From: RGIG5612 sp963599255
GTDB taxonomy: Bacteria > Bacillota > Clostridia > Lachnospirales > Lachnospiraceae
Reading direction: 5' to 3'
DNA length: 64,000 nt
Assembly: GCA_963599255.1 (NCBI GenBank)
Contig: CAVBWS010000001.1
Coordinates: 1 to 64,000 of the forward strand
Numbering within the stretch: position 1 is the first letter of the stretch; every line of letters begins with the position of its first letter. The notes beneath the pieces are model-generated. The model was given only the letters and a program-made list of their open reading frames with translations. It searched no databases and had not been told where the DNA came from. Positions 17,927 to 26,868 of the stretch are shown piece by piece. Position numbers and translations under genes: made by a program.

Positions 17927-18715
17927 CTATTCGGACAGAAGTATCCTATCGTTATCCAGTGCTTCTCCGACTTTGGTCTTAAACCTGTCCAGCAGGTCAT
18001 TGACCGTGAGCCCTGCCCTTTCTTCATCTCTTACATCGTATATTATATTGCCCTGGTTCATCATAATAGTTCTGTTGCCCAGATCCAGGGCATTTTGCAT
18101 ATTATGAGTTATCATCAGGCATGTAAGATGGTTCTCTGATATTACATTCTGTGTGATATCAAGCACCTTCTCTGCCGTTCCCGGATCCAGAGCTGCTGTG
18201 TGTTCATCCAGCAGCAGCAATTTAGGCGGATGGTAGGTTGCCATGAGAAGTGTCAGTGCCTGTCTCTGTCCTCCGGACAGAAGCCTTACAGGTTGACCCA
18301 TACGATCCTCAAGACCCATACCCAGTACAGAAACTCTGTCTCTGAAATCTTTCTTTTCCTTATTAGATAATATGGACAGCCAGCCTCCCTTGCCGGCCGA
18401 CAATGCCATGTTATCCATGATGCTCAGATCAGGTGCTGTTCCCAGCATAGGATCCTGGAATAATCTGCCGATCATTTTAGCGCGCTTATGTTCAGGCATC
18501 ATGGTAATATCCTGACCTCCCAGCTCAATGGATCCCTCGTCTGTAAAGAAGGAGCCTCCGATGGCATTGAAGAGGGTGGATTTGCCGGCACCATTTGCAC
18601 CTATTATAGTTATGAAATCCCCGGCCTTCACATCTAATGACAGTTTGTTTAACGCAGTCTTGGCATTAATGGTTCCCGAATTAAATGTTACGGATATATC
18701 TTTTATCTTCAGCAT
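17927..18715 (-). CDS. trpZ: ABC importer ATP-binding protein (TrpZ-like)
   Basis: Energises the importer encoded by the two upstream genes. A 262-residue nucleotide-binding domain with Walker A GANGAGKST, signature LSGGQRQAL, Walker B LLLLDEHTAALD and the switch histidine in MITHNMQ. It overlaps the permease gene (its ATG shares bases with the permease TAA at 18715-18717), indicating translational coupling. The tryptophan assignment rests on the Trp-specific T-box ahead of the operon and the TrpX-type binding protein, not on this domain. Repeat copy B follows the stop and could form the terminator. Confidence 0.85.
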   Translation of the reverse strand: MLKIKDISVTFNSGTINAKTALNKLSLDVKAGDFITIIGANGAGKSTLFNAIGGSFFTDEGSIELGGQDITMMPEHKRAKMIGRLFQDPMLGTAPDLSIMDNMALSAGKGGWLSILSNKEKKDFRDRVSVLGMGLEDRMGQPVRLLSGGQRQALTLLMATYHPPKLLLLDEHTAALDPGTAEKVLDITQNVISENHLTCLMITHNMQNALDLGNRTIMMNQGNIIYDVRDEERAGLTVNDLLDRFKTKVGEALDNDRILLSE

Positions 18716-19653
18716 TATCGCGTACCTTCCTTTCTGCCTGACTTAAGTCCCAGCTTACGCCTCAATGTCGGGTATTTTGTCTTTAAATAAGGAAGGAATA
18801 TTGCCAGGATGACTATTATTGAAGAGACAAGTCTCAGCATATACGCTGGCATATTAAGTCTGAGGGCGATGGTATAAATCAATCTGAAAACAAATGCGCC
18901 TATTACCGCGCCGATTATCTGAACAGGAATTTTTCTCTTACCGAAAAATGTTCGTCCGATGAGAAGTGATGCCAGCGCAATTGTTACCATACCTGTTCCT
19001 ATATTAATATCCACAGACTTCTGAGCCTGCGCCATAAGACATCCTGACAGTCCTGTAAATGCATTGGCAACACACAATCCGACGGTCGTTGTAAACACCG
19101 GATTGATTGATGACGACTTAACCATGGCCGGATTGTTGCCTGTCGCTCTGATGGCAAGACCCAGTCTGGTTTTAAGAAACAGCGTCAATATTACTGCAAC
19201 CAGGATGACAAAAAGCACTATTACCACCAGCTTATACTGGCTCTTCAGAAATGTATTCTCAAGGAGTGACTTCATCTTGGAAAATACCGTATCGGTTTTG
19301 TTCATATTAAGAAGGGATGAGCCGCCCATAATGGCAATATTTATAGAATATAATCCTGTATTGACGATAATGCCCGCCAGCAAGCTGTCTATTCCCATCT
19401 TAGTCTGAAGGAATGCTGTAATAAATCCCGATACAATGCCTGCTCCTACAGCAGCTGCAACAGACAGATACGGATGTCCCGATATAGCAACTACTGCTCC
19501 TACTACTGCGCCCAATGTGAAGCATCCGTCTGTTGACAGATCGCATACATTAAGCATTGAGTAGCTCAGAAACAATGCCAATACAGTCAAACCGCCTGTA
19601 AGTCCCAGTTCTAACGCTGTTTGTATAAGTGGTAATATCACGCTCATAATCAT
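18715..19653 (-). CDS. trpY: ABC importer permease (TrpY-like)
   Basis: A 312-residue integral membrane permease of the branched-chain/BmpA-type (BPD_transp_2) class, with about eight hydrophobic spans and the conserved AIRATGNNPAMV loop that contacts the ATPase. It is the middle gene of the importer. It starts 193 bases after the binding-protein gene; that gap holds a GC-rich hairpin (CCCGG...CCGGG, about 19661-19684) immediately before the ribosome binding site, which may tune the level of membrane components against the more abundant binding protein. It overlaps trpZ. Confidence 0.85.
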   Translation of the reverse strand: MIMSVILPLIQTALELGLTGGLTVLALFLSYSMLNVCDLSTDGCFTLGAVVGAVVAISGHPYLSVAAAVGAGIVSGFITAFLQTKMGIDSLLAGIIVNTGLYSINIAIMGGSSLLNMNKTDTVFSKMKSLLENTFLKSQYKLVVIVLFVILVAVILTLFLKTRLGLAIRATGNNPAMVKSSSINPVFTTTVGLCVANAFTGLSGCLMAQAQKSVDINIGTGMVTIALASLLIGRTFFGKRKIPVQIIGAVIGAFVFRLIYTIALRLNMPAYMLRLVSSIIVILAIFLPYLKTKYPTLRRKLGLKSGRKEGTR

Positions 19654-19846
19654 ACCTCGGCCCGGACAGCCTAGGCCGCCCGGGTCATATAAATTAATAT
19701 TTCAATTTCATTTGCTGTTTGATCATATAGGAATGCAGCTCTTCATATATGCTTCGTCAACATAGGCCACCTGCACTCCCGTCATTGTCAGATTATCGTG
19801 ATTATTAATCGTCGACTATCTAAATCCGTATCTGACATGCAGTTTA

Positions 19847-20890
19847 TTACTCAGCAACATCACTGAAGCTCTCAGCTGTTGTGATTGTCTGAATCTTCAG
19901 GCAGTATGGCTCGAAAGCCTTGGAGATCTCATCGAAGTTGTATCCCAGAGTCTCACATGTTTCTGTATTAACAGTTGCTGTACCATTGTCAAATGTAATT
20001 ACAGGTGTTTCAGCAGGATTCTTGCCATCAACAAGGATTTCCTTAACCATGTCTGCTGTTTCAACTCCCAGCTCTGCATAATCAACACCATATCCGACGA
20101 ATGCTCCGTTAAGTGCAAATGAGTCTGCGCCTGTGTAGTGTGGGATACCTGCTTCTGCCAGTTCTTCATAAATTGAAAGCTCAGCTGTCATGATCGTATT
20201 GTCAGTTGGTGTAAATACCGCATCCATTCCGTCAGCAATGATTGACTGAACTGCCAGCTCTACCTCTGCAACTGTGGTTCCTGTGTACTCTTTGTAGCTT
20301 ACGCCCTTCTCGTCTAAATATTCCTTAGCAGCTGCGATAGGTGTTGCACTTGAATCCTGACCTATATCATAAAGAAGTGCGATCTGATCTGCATCCGGGT
20401 CAGCTGCAAATATAAGATTCATAACTGCTGTTGTGTCCAGATTATCTGAGGATCCGGTTACATTTGAACCAGGAGCATCAAGAGAATCAACCAATTCAAC
20501 TGATACAGGGTCTGATACAGCTGCAAATACTACCGGGATCTGATTATCTTCTGTAGCTGCCTGCATAGCCATTGCAACAGGTGTTGCTACACCGATCATC
20601 AGGTCAACATCATCTGCTATGAAGTTAGAGATGATCTGATTCATAACACTTGAATCTGCCTGGCAGTTGTCCTCAGAGATCTCAAATGTTACACCCAGTT
20701 CCTCGCCTAATTCAGCGAGACGGTTTTCAATGTTTTCAACAATCTGATCAAGTGATGCGTCACTTACATAATTGCAGATGCCAACCTTATAAACTGTGCC
20801 GGCTTCCTCCGGTGCTGCAAATGCTGTCATTGATGCTGCAATCATTGCTGATAATGTTACGGCTGCTGTTTTCTTGATAAATGATTTCAT
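19847..20890 (-). CDS. trpX: ABC importer substrate-binding protein (TrpX-like)
   Basis: A 347-residue periplasmic-binding-type protein of the ABC_sub_bind (COG2984) family; in Firmicutes this family with its permease and ATPase is predicted to import tryptophan (TrpXYZ). Visible landmarks are YKVGICNYVSDASLD after the signal, VFAAVSDPVSVELV, and VTGSSDNLDT. The N-terminus is a Sec signal with cleavage probably after AFA; no lipobox cysteine is present, which is odd for a monoderm binding protein, so it may stay membrane-tethered or be released. Start set at 20890 with AAAGGA upstream rather than a TTG at 20914. The T-box leader upstream supports the substrate. Confidence 0.85.
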   Translation of the reverse strand: MKSFIKKTAAVTLSAMIAASMTAFAAPEEAGTVYKVGICNYVSDASLDQIVENIENRLAELGEELGVTFEISEDNCQADSSVMNQIISNFIADDVDLMIGVATPVAMAMQAATEDNQIPVVFAAVSDPVSVELVDSLDAPGSNVTGSSDNLDTTAVMNLIFAADPDADQIALLYDIGQDSSATPIAAAKEYLDEKGVSYKEYTGTTVAEVELAVQSIIADGMDAVFTPTDNTIMTAELSIYEELAEAGIPHYTGADSFALNGAFVGYGVDYAELGVETADMVKEILVDGKNPAETPVITFDNGTATVNTETCETLGYNFDEISKAFEPYCLKIQTITTAESFSDVAE

Positions 20891-20950
20891 AGTACAATTC
20901 CTTTCACTATTCAAAATGGGGTATTTATTTAAAAGTCCTCACTCACCTGG

Positions 20951-20980
20951 CTGTACAGCCGCTGTCTGGAACTTTTATAA
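20951..20980. repeat. Short dispersed motif copy after the T-box terminator
   Basis: On the minus strand AAAAGTTCCAGACAGCGGCT differs by one base from the copy at the end of lgt (16101-16130). It lies between the T-box terminator and the trpX ribosome binding site, so it is part of the read-through leader. Confidence 0.55.
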
Positions 20981-20984
20981 CAAA

Positions 20985-21283
20985 CAAAAATCCCGGCAAC
21001 ATACACTCATAAAAAGTATATGTTGCCGGGACAGGTATAATCAATCTTTCCTGCGGTGCCACCCGACTTGATGCTTCACGCATCCTCTCACTGCACACCA
21101 TCATGTGCTGACCTGTGATTACGGGAGGCCAAATCCCGTCTCTCATACTTTGCACAACTATGCATTTCTGGTCGCCCTCAAAAGTCCATTCGCTCAAACA
21201 TTACTTGCTGCAATCTCACCATCTGCAGCTCTCTCATAAGTAAGAGGTAAGAGTTACTCCTCTTTCTCAACGGTTTTCTGATG
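20985..21283 (-). promoter_or_regulatory. Tryptophan T-box riboswitch
   Basis: A full T-box leader ahead of trpXYZ. Reading the minus strand: the Stem I distal region with AGAGAGCTGCAG and the loop GGTGAGA (about 21213-21236), the specifier region GAATGGAC with TGG at 21188-21186 followed by A, the T-box core GTGGCACCGC (21062-21053) which pairs with the tRNA acceptor end, and a strong terminator (stem 20991-21003 with 21019-21031, then a T-run at 20990-20986). Uncharged tRNA-Trp would favour the antiterminator and switch the importer on. Specifier identity is by position and context. Confidence 0.92.
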
Positions 21284-21289
21284 TGCAAC

Positions 21290-21318
21290 ACTTTAGCGCA
21301 AAAAAGTGGTGCTGTCAA
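21290..21318 (-). promoter_or_regulatory. Promoter of the T-box/trpXYZ operon
   Basis: TTGACA (21313-21318) and TAAAGT (21290-21295) on the minus strand with a 17-base spacer. The -35 overlaps the stop codon of the upstream gene. Transcription would start near 21283. Confidence 0.75.
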
Positions 21319-22388
21319 GCAGATTTATCTGAAATTTTCCGTTGGTTATTTTCGGCTTCAATCTGCTTTTTCTGGGCAATGTTATCCCTGAACTGTATTA
21401 TCGCCCCCAGAACTATCCAACTGTAATAGCATAATCCGCGCCATACCAACATTCCCCAGAATATCTCGCCGCCGGATAAAACTGAAAATACAGTATAAAA
21501 TGATGCCTCTGCTGCGCCTGAATTACCTGGCGTGAATATGATCGCTATTGCCGCATAAATATACACGACTCTGCAGAAGCAATCTATAAATCCCATCTCA
21601 GCCCCGAAGAACTTCAGGATAAAAAACGGCATACACATAAATGCCAGTTGGTATACAAGCGATAATAAAAAGATCACCACCATCTGTTTCTTATCCTTGG
21701 AAAATGTCACCAATGCATCTGTGTATGATTTGAGTGATTCTATTGCCTTGGCATTAGTAGCTTCTGCATCCTTGAGAATATGTATCTTGCCTAATACTTT
21801 TGTTCCCCATCCGACTATTGCCTCAAGAAGATGGGGAGCAACTGCGAAGAACAAAATGCAAGCCGGAACAAATGCATAAAACACAAGTCCGACTATCGCT
21901 GTAACCCTTATAAATACCAGATCCCCCAAATATGAGGTTCCGCAGATCATTGTAACAAGCCCGATAAGAACGAATGCGAACTGAAGTCCCAGAAATCCCA
22001 GTATAGGCAATCCCCCAGCTGTACCCGCGTCGCATCCTGCGCTGCTCAGGTGATACATCTGAAAGCCCTGGCCTCCGGCTCCCGCAGGCGTCAGGTTGTC
22101 ATAATATTTGCCTATAACCGCAGTGGTAAATCCCAGCGACTTCTTAGTCTTGACACCTCTTTTTTTCAGCATATATGAATATTTAGCTGACTCGGTTATC
22201 AGCGCAACCACAAAACATCCCACCGCCAATAATAGATATAAAACATTAAAATCCGGATTTTCTATATGCCTGTTCTGCTCACCGCCAAATTCCCTGATTG
22301 CGATCACAGCCACAACAGCAAGGCTGAATGCAAGGAATGCTCCGGTCACGATTCTGGATTTTTTACTTGACTTCTTTGGTGTTTCCAT
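21315..22388 (-). CDS. Lysylphosphatidylglycerol synthase transmembrane-domain (UPF0104) protein
   Basis: A 357-residue polytopic membrane protein of the flippase-like/LPG_synthase_TM family, with about eight spans. The motif FTPGNSGAAEASFY near residue 285 is the family's conserved PTPGGxGxxE-type segment. Full-length MprF joins this domain to a cytoplasmic aminoacyl transferase; that domain is absent, so it is one of the stand-alone members, which may move lipids rather than synthesise lysyl-PG. It has its own extended -10 promoter about 190 bases upstream. The trpX promoter begins at its stop codon. Confidence 0.85.
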   Translation of the reverse strand: METPKKSSKKSRIVTGAFLAFSLAVVAVIAIREFGGEQNRHIENPDFNVLYLLLAVGCFVVALITESAKYSYMLKKRGVKTKKSLGFTTAVIGKYYDNLTPAGAGGQGFQMYHLSSAGCDAGTAGGLPILGFLGLQFAFVLIGLVTMICGTSYLGDLVFIRVTAIVGLVFYAFVPACILFFAVAPHLLEAIVGWGTKVLGKIHILKDAEATNAKAIESLKSYTDALVTFSKDKKQMVVIFLLSLVYQLAFMCMPFFILKFFGAEMGFIDCFCRVVYIYAAIAIIFTPGNSGAAEASFYTVFSVLSGGEIFWGMLVWRGLCYYSWIVLGAIIQFRDNIAQKKQIEAENNQRKISDKSA

Positions 22389-22761
22389 TAAATTCGATTT
22401 TACAAAAACGCCAGCTCCTCTGGGTTTCCTCTTCCTCTCCCCTATTACTCCGGAAACGTTGTTTTCCCTACTGCACGCTCATATTCGCGGCACGGCTCAA
22501 ATGATTTTTCTTAATACCGCCTTGTAGCAAAAGAAACTCTACATCTGCAGAGCCATAGTCAACACTTCCGCACCAAAGTATAGCAAAAACACTCCTATAA
22601 TTACAAATGCTTTCGCTATTATTCTGTGAAATATTAATGAAATTGCACAGTATTTTCCAAAAATACATATGTTCATTGATATGATGTGTTGAATTTTATC
22701 ATCTTTTTAAATATAATAACCAAAAATCTTGTTTACAAACATATTATTACAAGGGGATATT
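22389..22761. other. Divergent promoter region
   Basis: No gene is seen. On the minus strand an extended -10 (TGCTATACT, -10 at 22577-22582) with a TTGTAA -35 at 22601-22606 should serve the flippase-like gene with a leader of about 180 bases. On the plus strand TTGAAT (22689-22694), 17 bases, TATAAT (22712-22717) should serve the sigma-like gene at 22762. The long minus-strand leader shows no riboswitch I recognise. Confidence 0.6.
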
Positions 22762-24783
22762 ATGGGCACAATCGATTTCACTGATAATATTTATGATGCG
22801 CAGCAAGGAAGTCAGAGCGCGATCAAATTCATATATGATAATACCATTCAGCTCTTTTATAAGGAATCCATGGTATTTTTGCGCGACAAGGCTGACATTG
22901 ACGCAGCTATCAGAGATACATATATCTTCATTTTTGACCATTTAAATACGCTGGAGGATGCTTCCAAGTTCTTATTATGGGCAAATGAAGTCTGCAAGAA
23001 TACATGTATTGCCAGATTAAAGCAATATGGTGCATTTGACGAACGTATTCCTGCTGAGGCAGCTAATCTGGGAGAGATTCTTCCTTCCTCAGATTATGAC
23101 CAGTATATTAACACAAATGCCAGCATGTCCATCGACCATGTTCGCATCTGCCTGGAGGCAGTTCTTAACAGCCTTCCGGATAACCAGAGAGCATGCGCCG
23201 TATTATGGGGCGAAGGATATCCTTTAAAGAGCATCTCCCGTAAGCTCGATATGAGTACAATTGCAGTAAATTACACTCTTGCATGCACACTTGGCAATAT
23301 CACCAATGCGGTTATCACCTTGGGAGACAACGGACTTCCGCTTTTCTCTATGGAACCGATTCCGTTCTTCCTGTGGCTGCTGATCAATTTCTATGAAAAC
23401 TATCAGCCTGAGGAACTGGCACCGGGTGCGGAATCAACATTTTCCAACATTCTTCGCATTCTTATGCCTGAAGAAGCCTCCATCTTTATGTCGGACTTTA
23501 TCTATTCCGAGTCTGAAACGGATGACTCGAATGGCAAGGTGAAACACATCACCGGTATTGAATCAGAACAGTTCAAGGCTGAGGCTCTGGGCTATTCCGA
23601 TGACATGTATTCTGACGACAACACCACTCACGTTAACGAAGATGCATCAAATTCTTTAGATGAATCAGCTGCTGATGACGAATTTGATGCTGAAGCAGGA
23701 ACCGACGCAGGTTCCGCAGACCAAGACGGCGAATCCATCTTCGGTTCATCCAGCGATACCGCTGTTCCTGCTCCGGATATGGACATTTATGACGCACGTA
23801 AGGGACAGCTTGAAAATGCGGAAGGCTCTTCTGAAGATACAGAGGATGAAACATCTGATGCAGAAACGGATGAAGCAGCGGCAGACGAAAATGATGAAGC
23901 CTTAACTGATGAAGTTAGATCTGATGAGGCAGGCATTGCAGCAGATACTGCAGGCGGTGCTTCGGAAACCACGACTGGTGATAATGCTGCATCTGAGAAT
24001 TTATCTGACGAAGATAAGGCTGCTATAGACAGCATCATAGCCTCGGCTGATGAAGTAGCAGCTGATGGCAATGCCCATAAGAAGAAAAATACAACTCTTA
24101 TTGTTGTTTTAATAGTTGTAATTGTTATCCTGTTGGCACTCCTGGCAATGTTTATATTCAGAGATCAGGTCAATAAGGTTCTGGGTGATAATTGGTTCGG
24201 AAGCTCTCTGTTTGCAACAGCTACACAAGAAGAGACTACCACAGAAGCTGTTACGGAACCTGAGACAACCACTGAGGCTCCGACAACCACAGTTGAGACA
24301 ACGGTAGAGGAAACCACTACTGAAGAGCCTACTACCGAAGAAATATTTACAGGCACCACATACAATGTATTGATTTATGCTGACGGAGAATCTCTGTCAA
24401 TGTATTCTCAGCCGACTAACGAGTCTGTAAGGATCACATATGTTCCGTCCGATTATGAGGTTACAGTTACAGAAACCCAGGGCGGATGGGGACACATTAA
24501 TTACGAGGGCAGTGATGGTTGGATCTGGCTTGAATTTACCAAGGTAGCAACTAACGGTCCGATCCAGGCACCTGACGAGATGCTGGCTCAGACTGAGGAA
24601 CGCACTGTTATCGACAGTTACTATATGGATCTTCGTCTGGGAGCTACTGTAGCCAGCAGTTCATTCGGAACAGTTCCGGCAGGAACAGTCCTTACTATCG
24701 AAGCTTATGATGCTTCATACACATGGGCATATACATCATACAACGGACACCACGGATGGATATCTGTAGAGTCATTGGGATAA
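22762..24783 (+). CDS. ECF-sigma-like / transmembrane / SH3-domain protein
   Basis: A 673-residue protein with an unusual domain order. Residues about 1-105 resemble ECF sigma region 2 (DAQQGSQSAIKFIYDNT..., then FLLWANEVCKNTCIARLK), and about 122-180 resemble region 4 (LNSLPDNQRACAVLWGEGYP, then ISRKLDMSTIAVNYTL). A long acidic, disordered stretch follows (about 255-435), a single membrane span near 444-465 (LIVVLIVVIVILLALLAMF), a Thr/Glu-rich linker, and two SH3-like domains (about 532-673) that would be outside. The start at 22762 has AAGGGGAT upstream. Inside-out topology is inferred from KKKN before the span. It may sense the cell wall and signal through the sigma-like part, or the sigma fold may have been kept only as a binding module. 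Confidence 0.75.
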   Translation: MGTIDFTDNIYDAQQGSQSAIKFIYDNTIQLFYKESMVFLRDKADIDAAIRDTYIFIFDHLNTLEDASKFLLWANEVCKNTCIARLKQYGAFDERIPAEAANLGEILPSSDYDQYINTNASMSIDHVRICLEAVLNSLPDNQRACAVLWGEGYPLKSISRKLDMSTIAVNYTLACTLGNITNAVITLGDNGLPLFSMEPIPFFLWLLINFYENYQPEELAPGAESTFSNILRILMPEEASIFMSDFIYSESETDDSNGKVKHITGIESEQFKAEALGYSDDMYSDDNTTHVNEDASNSLDESAADDEFDAEAGTDAGSADQDGESIFGSSSDTAVPAPDMDIYDARKGQLENAEGSSEDTEDETSDAETDEAAADENDEALTDEVRSDEAGIAADTAGGASETTTGDNAASENLSDEDKAAIDSIIASADEVAADGNAHKKKNTTLIVVLIVVIVILLALLAMFIFRDQVNKVLGDNWFGSSLFATATQEETTTEAVTEPETTTEAPTTTVETTVEETTTEEPTTEEIFTGTTYNVLIYADGESLSMYSQPTNESVRITYVPSDYEVTVTETQGGWGHINYEGSDGWIWLEFTKVATNGPIQAPDEMLAQTEERTVIDSYYMDLRLGATVASSSFGTVPAGTVLTIEAYDASYTWAYTSYNGHHGWISVESLG

Positions 24784-24811
24784 TCAGATATATAACTTAT
24801 ATGATACCTGA

Positions 24812-24864
24812 AAGGGGCTATCGCATTGTTGATTTAAAATCAATGGTGCGGCAGCCCCTTTTTT
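24812..24864 (+). terminator. Intrinsic terminator after the sigma-like gene
   Basis: AAGGGGCT pairs with AGCCCCTT and an inner stem (GCATTGTTGATTT with AAATCAATGGTGC, mostly paired) extends it; six T follow. It ends the plus-strand gene at 24783 and, read backwards, may also serve the convergent permease gene. Confidence 0.88.
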
Positions 24865-24898
24865 CGAGCGATTCGTTTTGTCAGACAGCATTCTCACC

Positions 24899-25654
24899 TT
24901 AATGTCTTGTATAATCCAACTTACTCATCAGCCATATAAATGTCTTCTCCAGGATTACGCTGATGATTATGATAACTGCGGTCCATGCAAACAGATCCGT
25001 TATTTCAAGGTAAATTTTAGAATTATAGAGGGCTGTACCGATGCCATATGTGGGACTGGTCAGTACCTCGGCAGCGATTCCTGCCTTCCATGCCAACCCC
25101 ATGCCTGTTTTGGCAGAAGCCATGAAATACGGCATTATAGAAGGGATGTAGATGTGTTTTAAGATGGCGGTCTTTTTTATATTGAAGACATGCGCCATTT
25201 CAAGAAGCTGATTATCCGTACACTTGATGCCTTCGTATACATTTGCCCAGGTAATAGGAAGCACCATTAAGAATGCAGTAAAGGCCGGAATATTATTTCT
25301 TGCCAGAAAGACGAATAGTAAGATAATAAATGATGCCACCGGTGTTGCACGGATTATCTTGGAGACAGGTGACAGGAATGCGTCAAGGATTCGTGAAAGC
25401 GCAGTTAGTATGCCAATGATGCAGCCTACGATGATCGCCGCCAGATATCCTATGAGTATGCGGACAATTGACAGTGCAATGTTGCTCCAAAATGCAGATG
25501 TGACCGCCAGCGAACATATCCTTCCGAGAACGCTGAAAGGGGAGGGAACAATAAGATCCCTCCCTACAGCCATATGTATTATCTCCCATATAACTATCCA
25601 TGCCGCAACAATGCACAGTATTTTTAATATCTTAAATAGTCTCGTTTTCGCCAT
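24899..25654 (-). CDS. ABC transporter permease (nitrate/sulfonate/taurine class)
   Basis: A 251-residue BPD_transp_1 permease with about six spans. The EAA-type loop that docks with the ATPase is seen in EMAHVFNIKKTAILKHIYIPSIMPYF. This class (SsuC/TauC-like) imports sulfonates, nitrate, taurine or thiamine precursors. It follows the binding-protein gene at a 200-base gap that contains a weak hairpin (TATGGC...GCCATA, about 25793-25816). No ATP-binding subunit gene lies in this cluster, so an ATPase must be borrowed from elsewhere or the system is incomplete. Confidence 0.85.
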   Translation of the reverse strand: MAKTRLFKILKILCIVAAWIVIWEIIHMAVGRDLIVPSPFSVLGRICSLAVTSAFWSNIALSIVRILIGYLAAIIVGCIIGILTALSRILDAFLSPVSKIIRATPVASFIILLFVFLARNNIPAFTAFLMVLPITWANVYEGIKCTDNQLLEMAHVFNIKKTAILKHIYIPSIMPYFMASAKTGMGLAWKAGIAAEVLTSPTYGIGTALYNSKIYLEITDLFAWTAVIIIISVILEKTFIWLMSKLDYTRH

Positions 25655-25854
25655 CTGGTCTTTTTATATAACGTGTATGCCACTAACAGTTATAAACTAA
25701 CTCCCCCATATCACTCGCCTATTTTCTACTACCACAGCAGCTGCCAGCCACCCACTTTTTTTCTGAACTTATTAAAATATTCTGTGTAAATGGTATGGCT
25801 ATAGGGAAATCGCCATAACAGGTGTGCAGTTATTAAGACACAATCAGTTTGTGA

Positions 25855-26862
25855 CTACTGGGCAGTATAAAACATCTCGGCACCATTTAATGTTCCTCCG
25901 ATGCTCTGCGGATTAGCCTCATACAGAACTGTAAGCATTTCAGTTACCTCTGTCTTCATCTCATCCCTCGTGTGACAAACAATATGACAGTTCGGAAGTG
26001 CCTTCAAAGCGATAGGTGCTTTGGCAACGATGCCGTAGCTTGCAATAATCTCAGATGCCTCTTCCATATTGGCATTAGTATATTCAACAGACTCGGCATA
26101 TTCATTTAAGAAGCTGTCAACAATCTCCGGATGGTCCTCGGCAAATGCTTTCTGAACTACGATAACGCCCTGAACTAACTGAGGTACATTTTCTGAAGAG
26201 GCTTCTGAATAGACTTTGTTCCACTCTTCAGTGATATCCACGGCAATACGAGCGCCCTCAACCTGACTCAGAACTGCAGTCACCTTAGGTTCAGGAATCA
26301 GGATTATGTCAGCCGTACCATTTGCCAGGGCTGTTACCGCCTCGTCATGCTCTGATACATATTCTACCTCAACCTGGTCTGTTAAGCCATTTTTTTCAAG
26401 AAGATAGTTGAAAACATATTCCGGTGTGCTGCCCTTACCGGAGGCTACGATCTTCTTGCCTGCCAGATCTGCAAGACTGTGAATTGTATCTCCATTCTCC
26501 ACAACATAGAGTACACCTAATGTATTAACTGCAGCGGTAAGAATCTGACCCTCTGTCTTATTATACAGAACGCTGGCCAGATTAACAGGAACTGCCGCAA
26601 TGTCAATATTGCCGCTGATAAGTTCACCTGTGATCTCATCCGGAGAGCTGGCATAAGTGATATCATATTTGTATTCGGATGTTCCTTCATCTGACATCTT
26701 GTTAAGGTAAGCCATGCCCATGCCGGTAGGACCCTGCATAGCGGCAACAGTAACCTCTGTCTCCGTATTCTGGACTGCAACAGTATCTTCACCTGCCAAT
26801 ATCGGCTGGCACAATGCTGCACATAAAACGACTGCAGTAAGCAATGATAGTATTTTTTTCAT
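25855..26862 (-). CDS. ABC substrate-binding protein (NMT1/SsuA-like)
   Basis: A 335-residue extracellular binding protein of the NMT1/SsuA/TauA group. After an N-terminal signal (MKKILSLLTAVVLCAALC) come VTVAAMQGPTGMGMAYL, ISGNIDIAAVPVNLASVLYN and KKIVASGKGSTPEYVFNYLL, matching the group's substrate-cleft segments. Two cysteines lie in the signal but neither is in a good lipobox, so lipidation is uncertain. It starts 6 bases after the Crp-family gene, so they are co-transcribed. The substrate cannot be inferred. Confidence 0.85.
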   Translation of the reverse strand: MKKILSLLTAVVLCAALCQPILAGEDTVAVQNTETEVTVAAMQGPTGMGMAYLNKMSDEGTSEYKYDITYASSPDEITGELISGNIDIAAVPVNLASVLYNKTEGQILTAAVNTLGVLYVVENGDTIHSLADLAGKKIVASGKGSTPEYVFNYLLEKNGLTDQVEVEYVSEHDEAVTALANGTADIILIPEPKVTAVLSQVEGARIAVDITEEWNKVYSEASSENVPQLVQGVIVVQKAFAEDHPEIVDSFLNEYAESVEYTNANMEEASEIIASYGIVAKAPIALKALPNCHIVCHTRDEMKTEVTEMLTVLYEANPQSIGGTLNGAEMFYTAQ

Positions 26863-26868
26863 TTAATC

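Noticed and set aside
17793..18107. 104-residue plus-strand open frame
   Set aside because: It runs through repeat copy B and antisense to the ATP-binding gene; no ribosome binding site.
20943..21197. 84-residue minus-strand open frame
   Set aside because: It is the T-box leader read as protein; the RNA motifs and terminator explain this sequence.
23633..24365. Several long frames overlapping the acidic and Thr/Glu-rich parts of the sigma-like gene
   Set aside because: They are low-complexity shadows in other frames.
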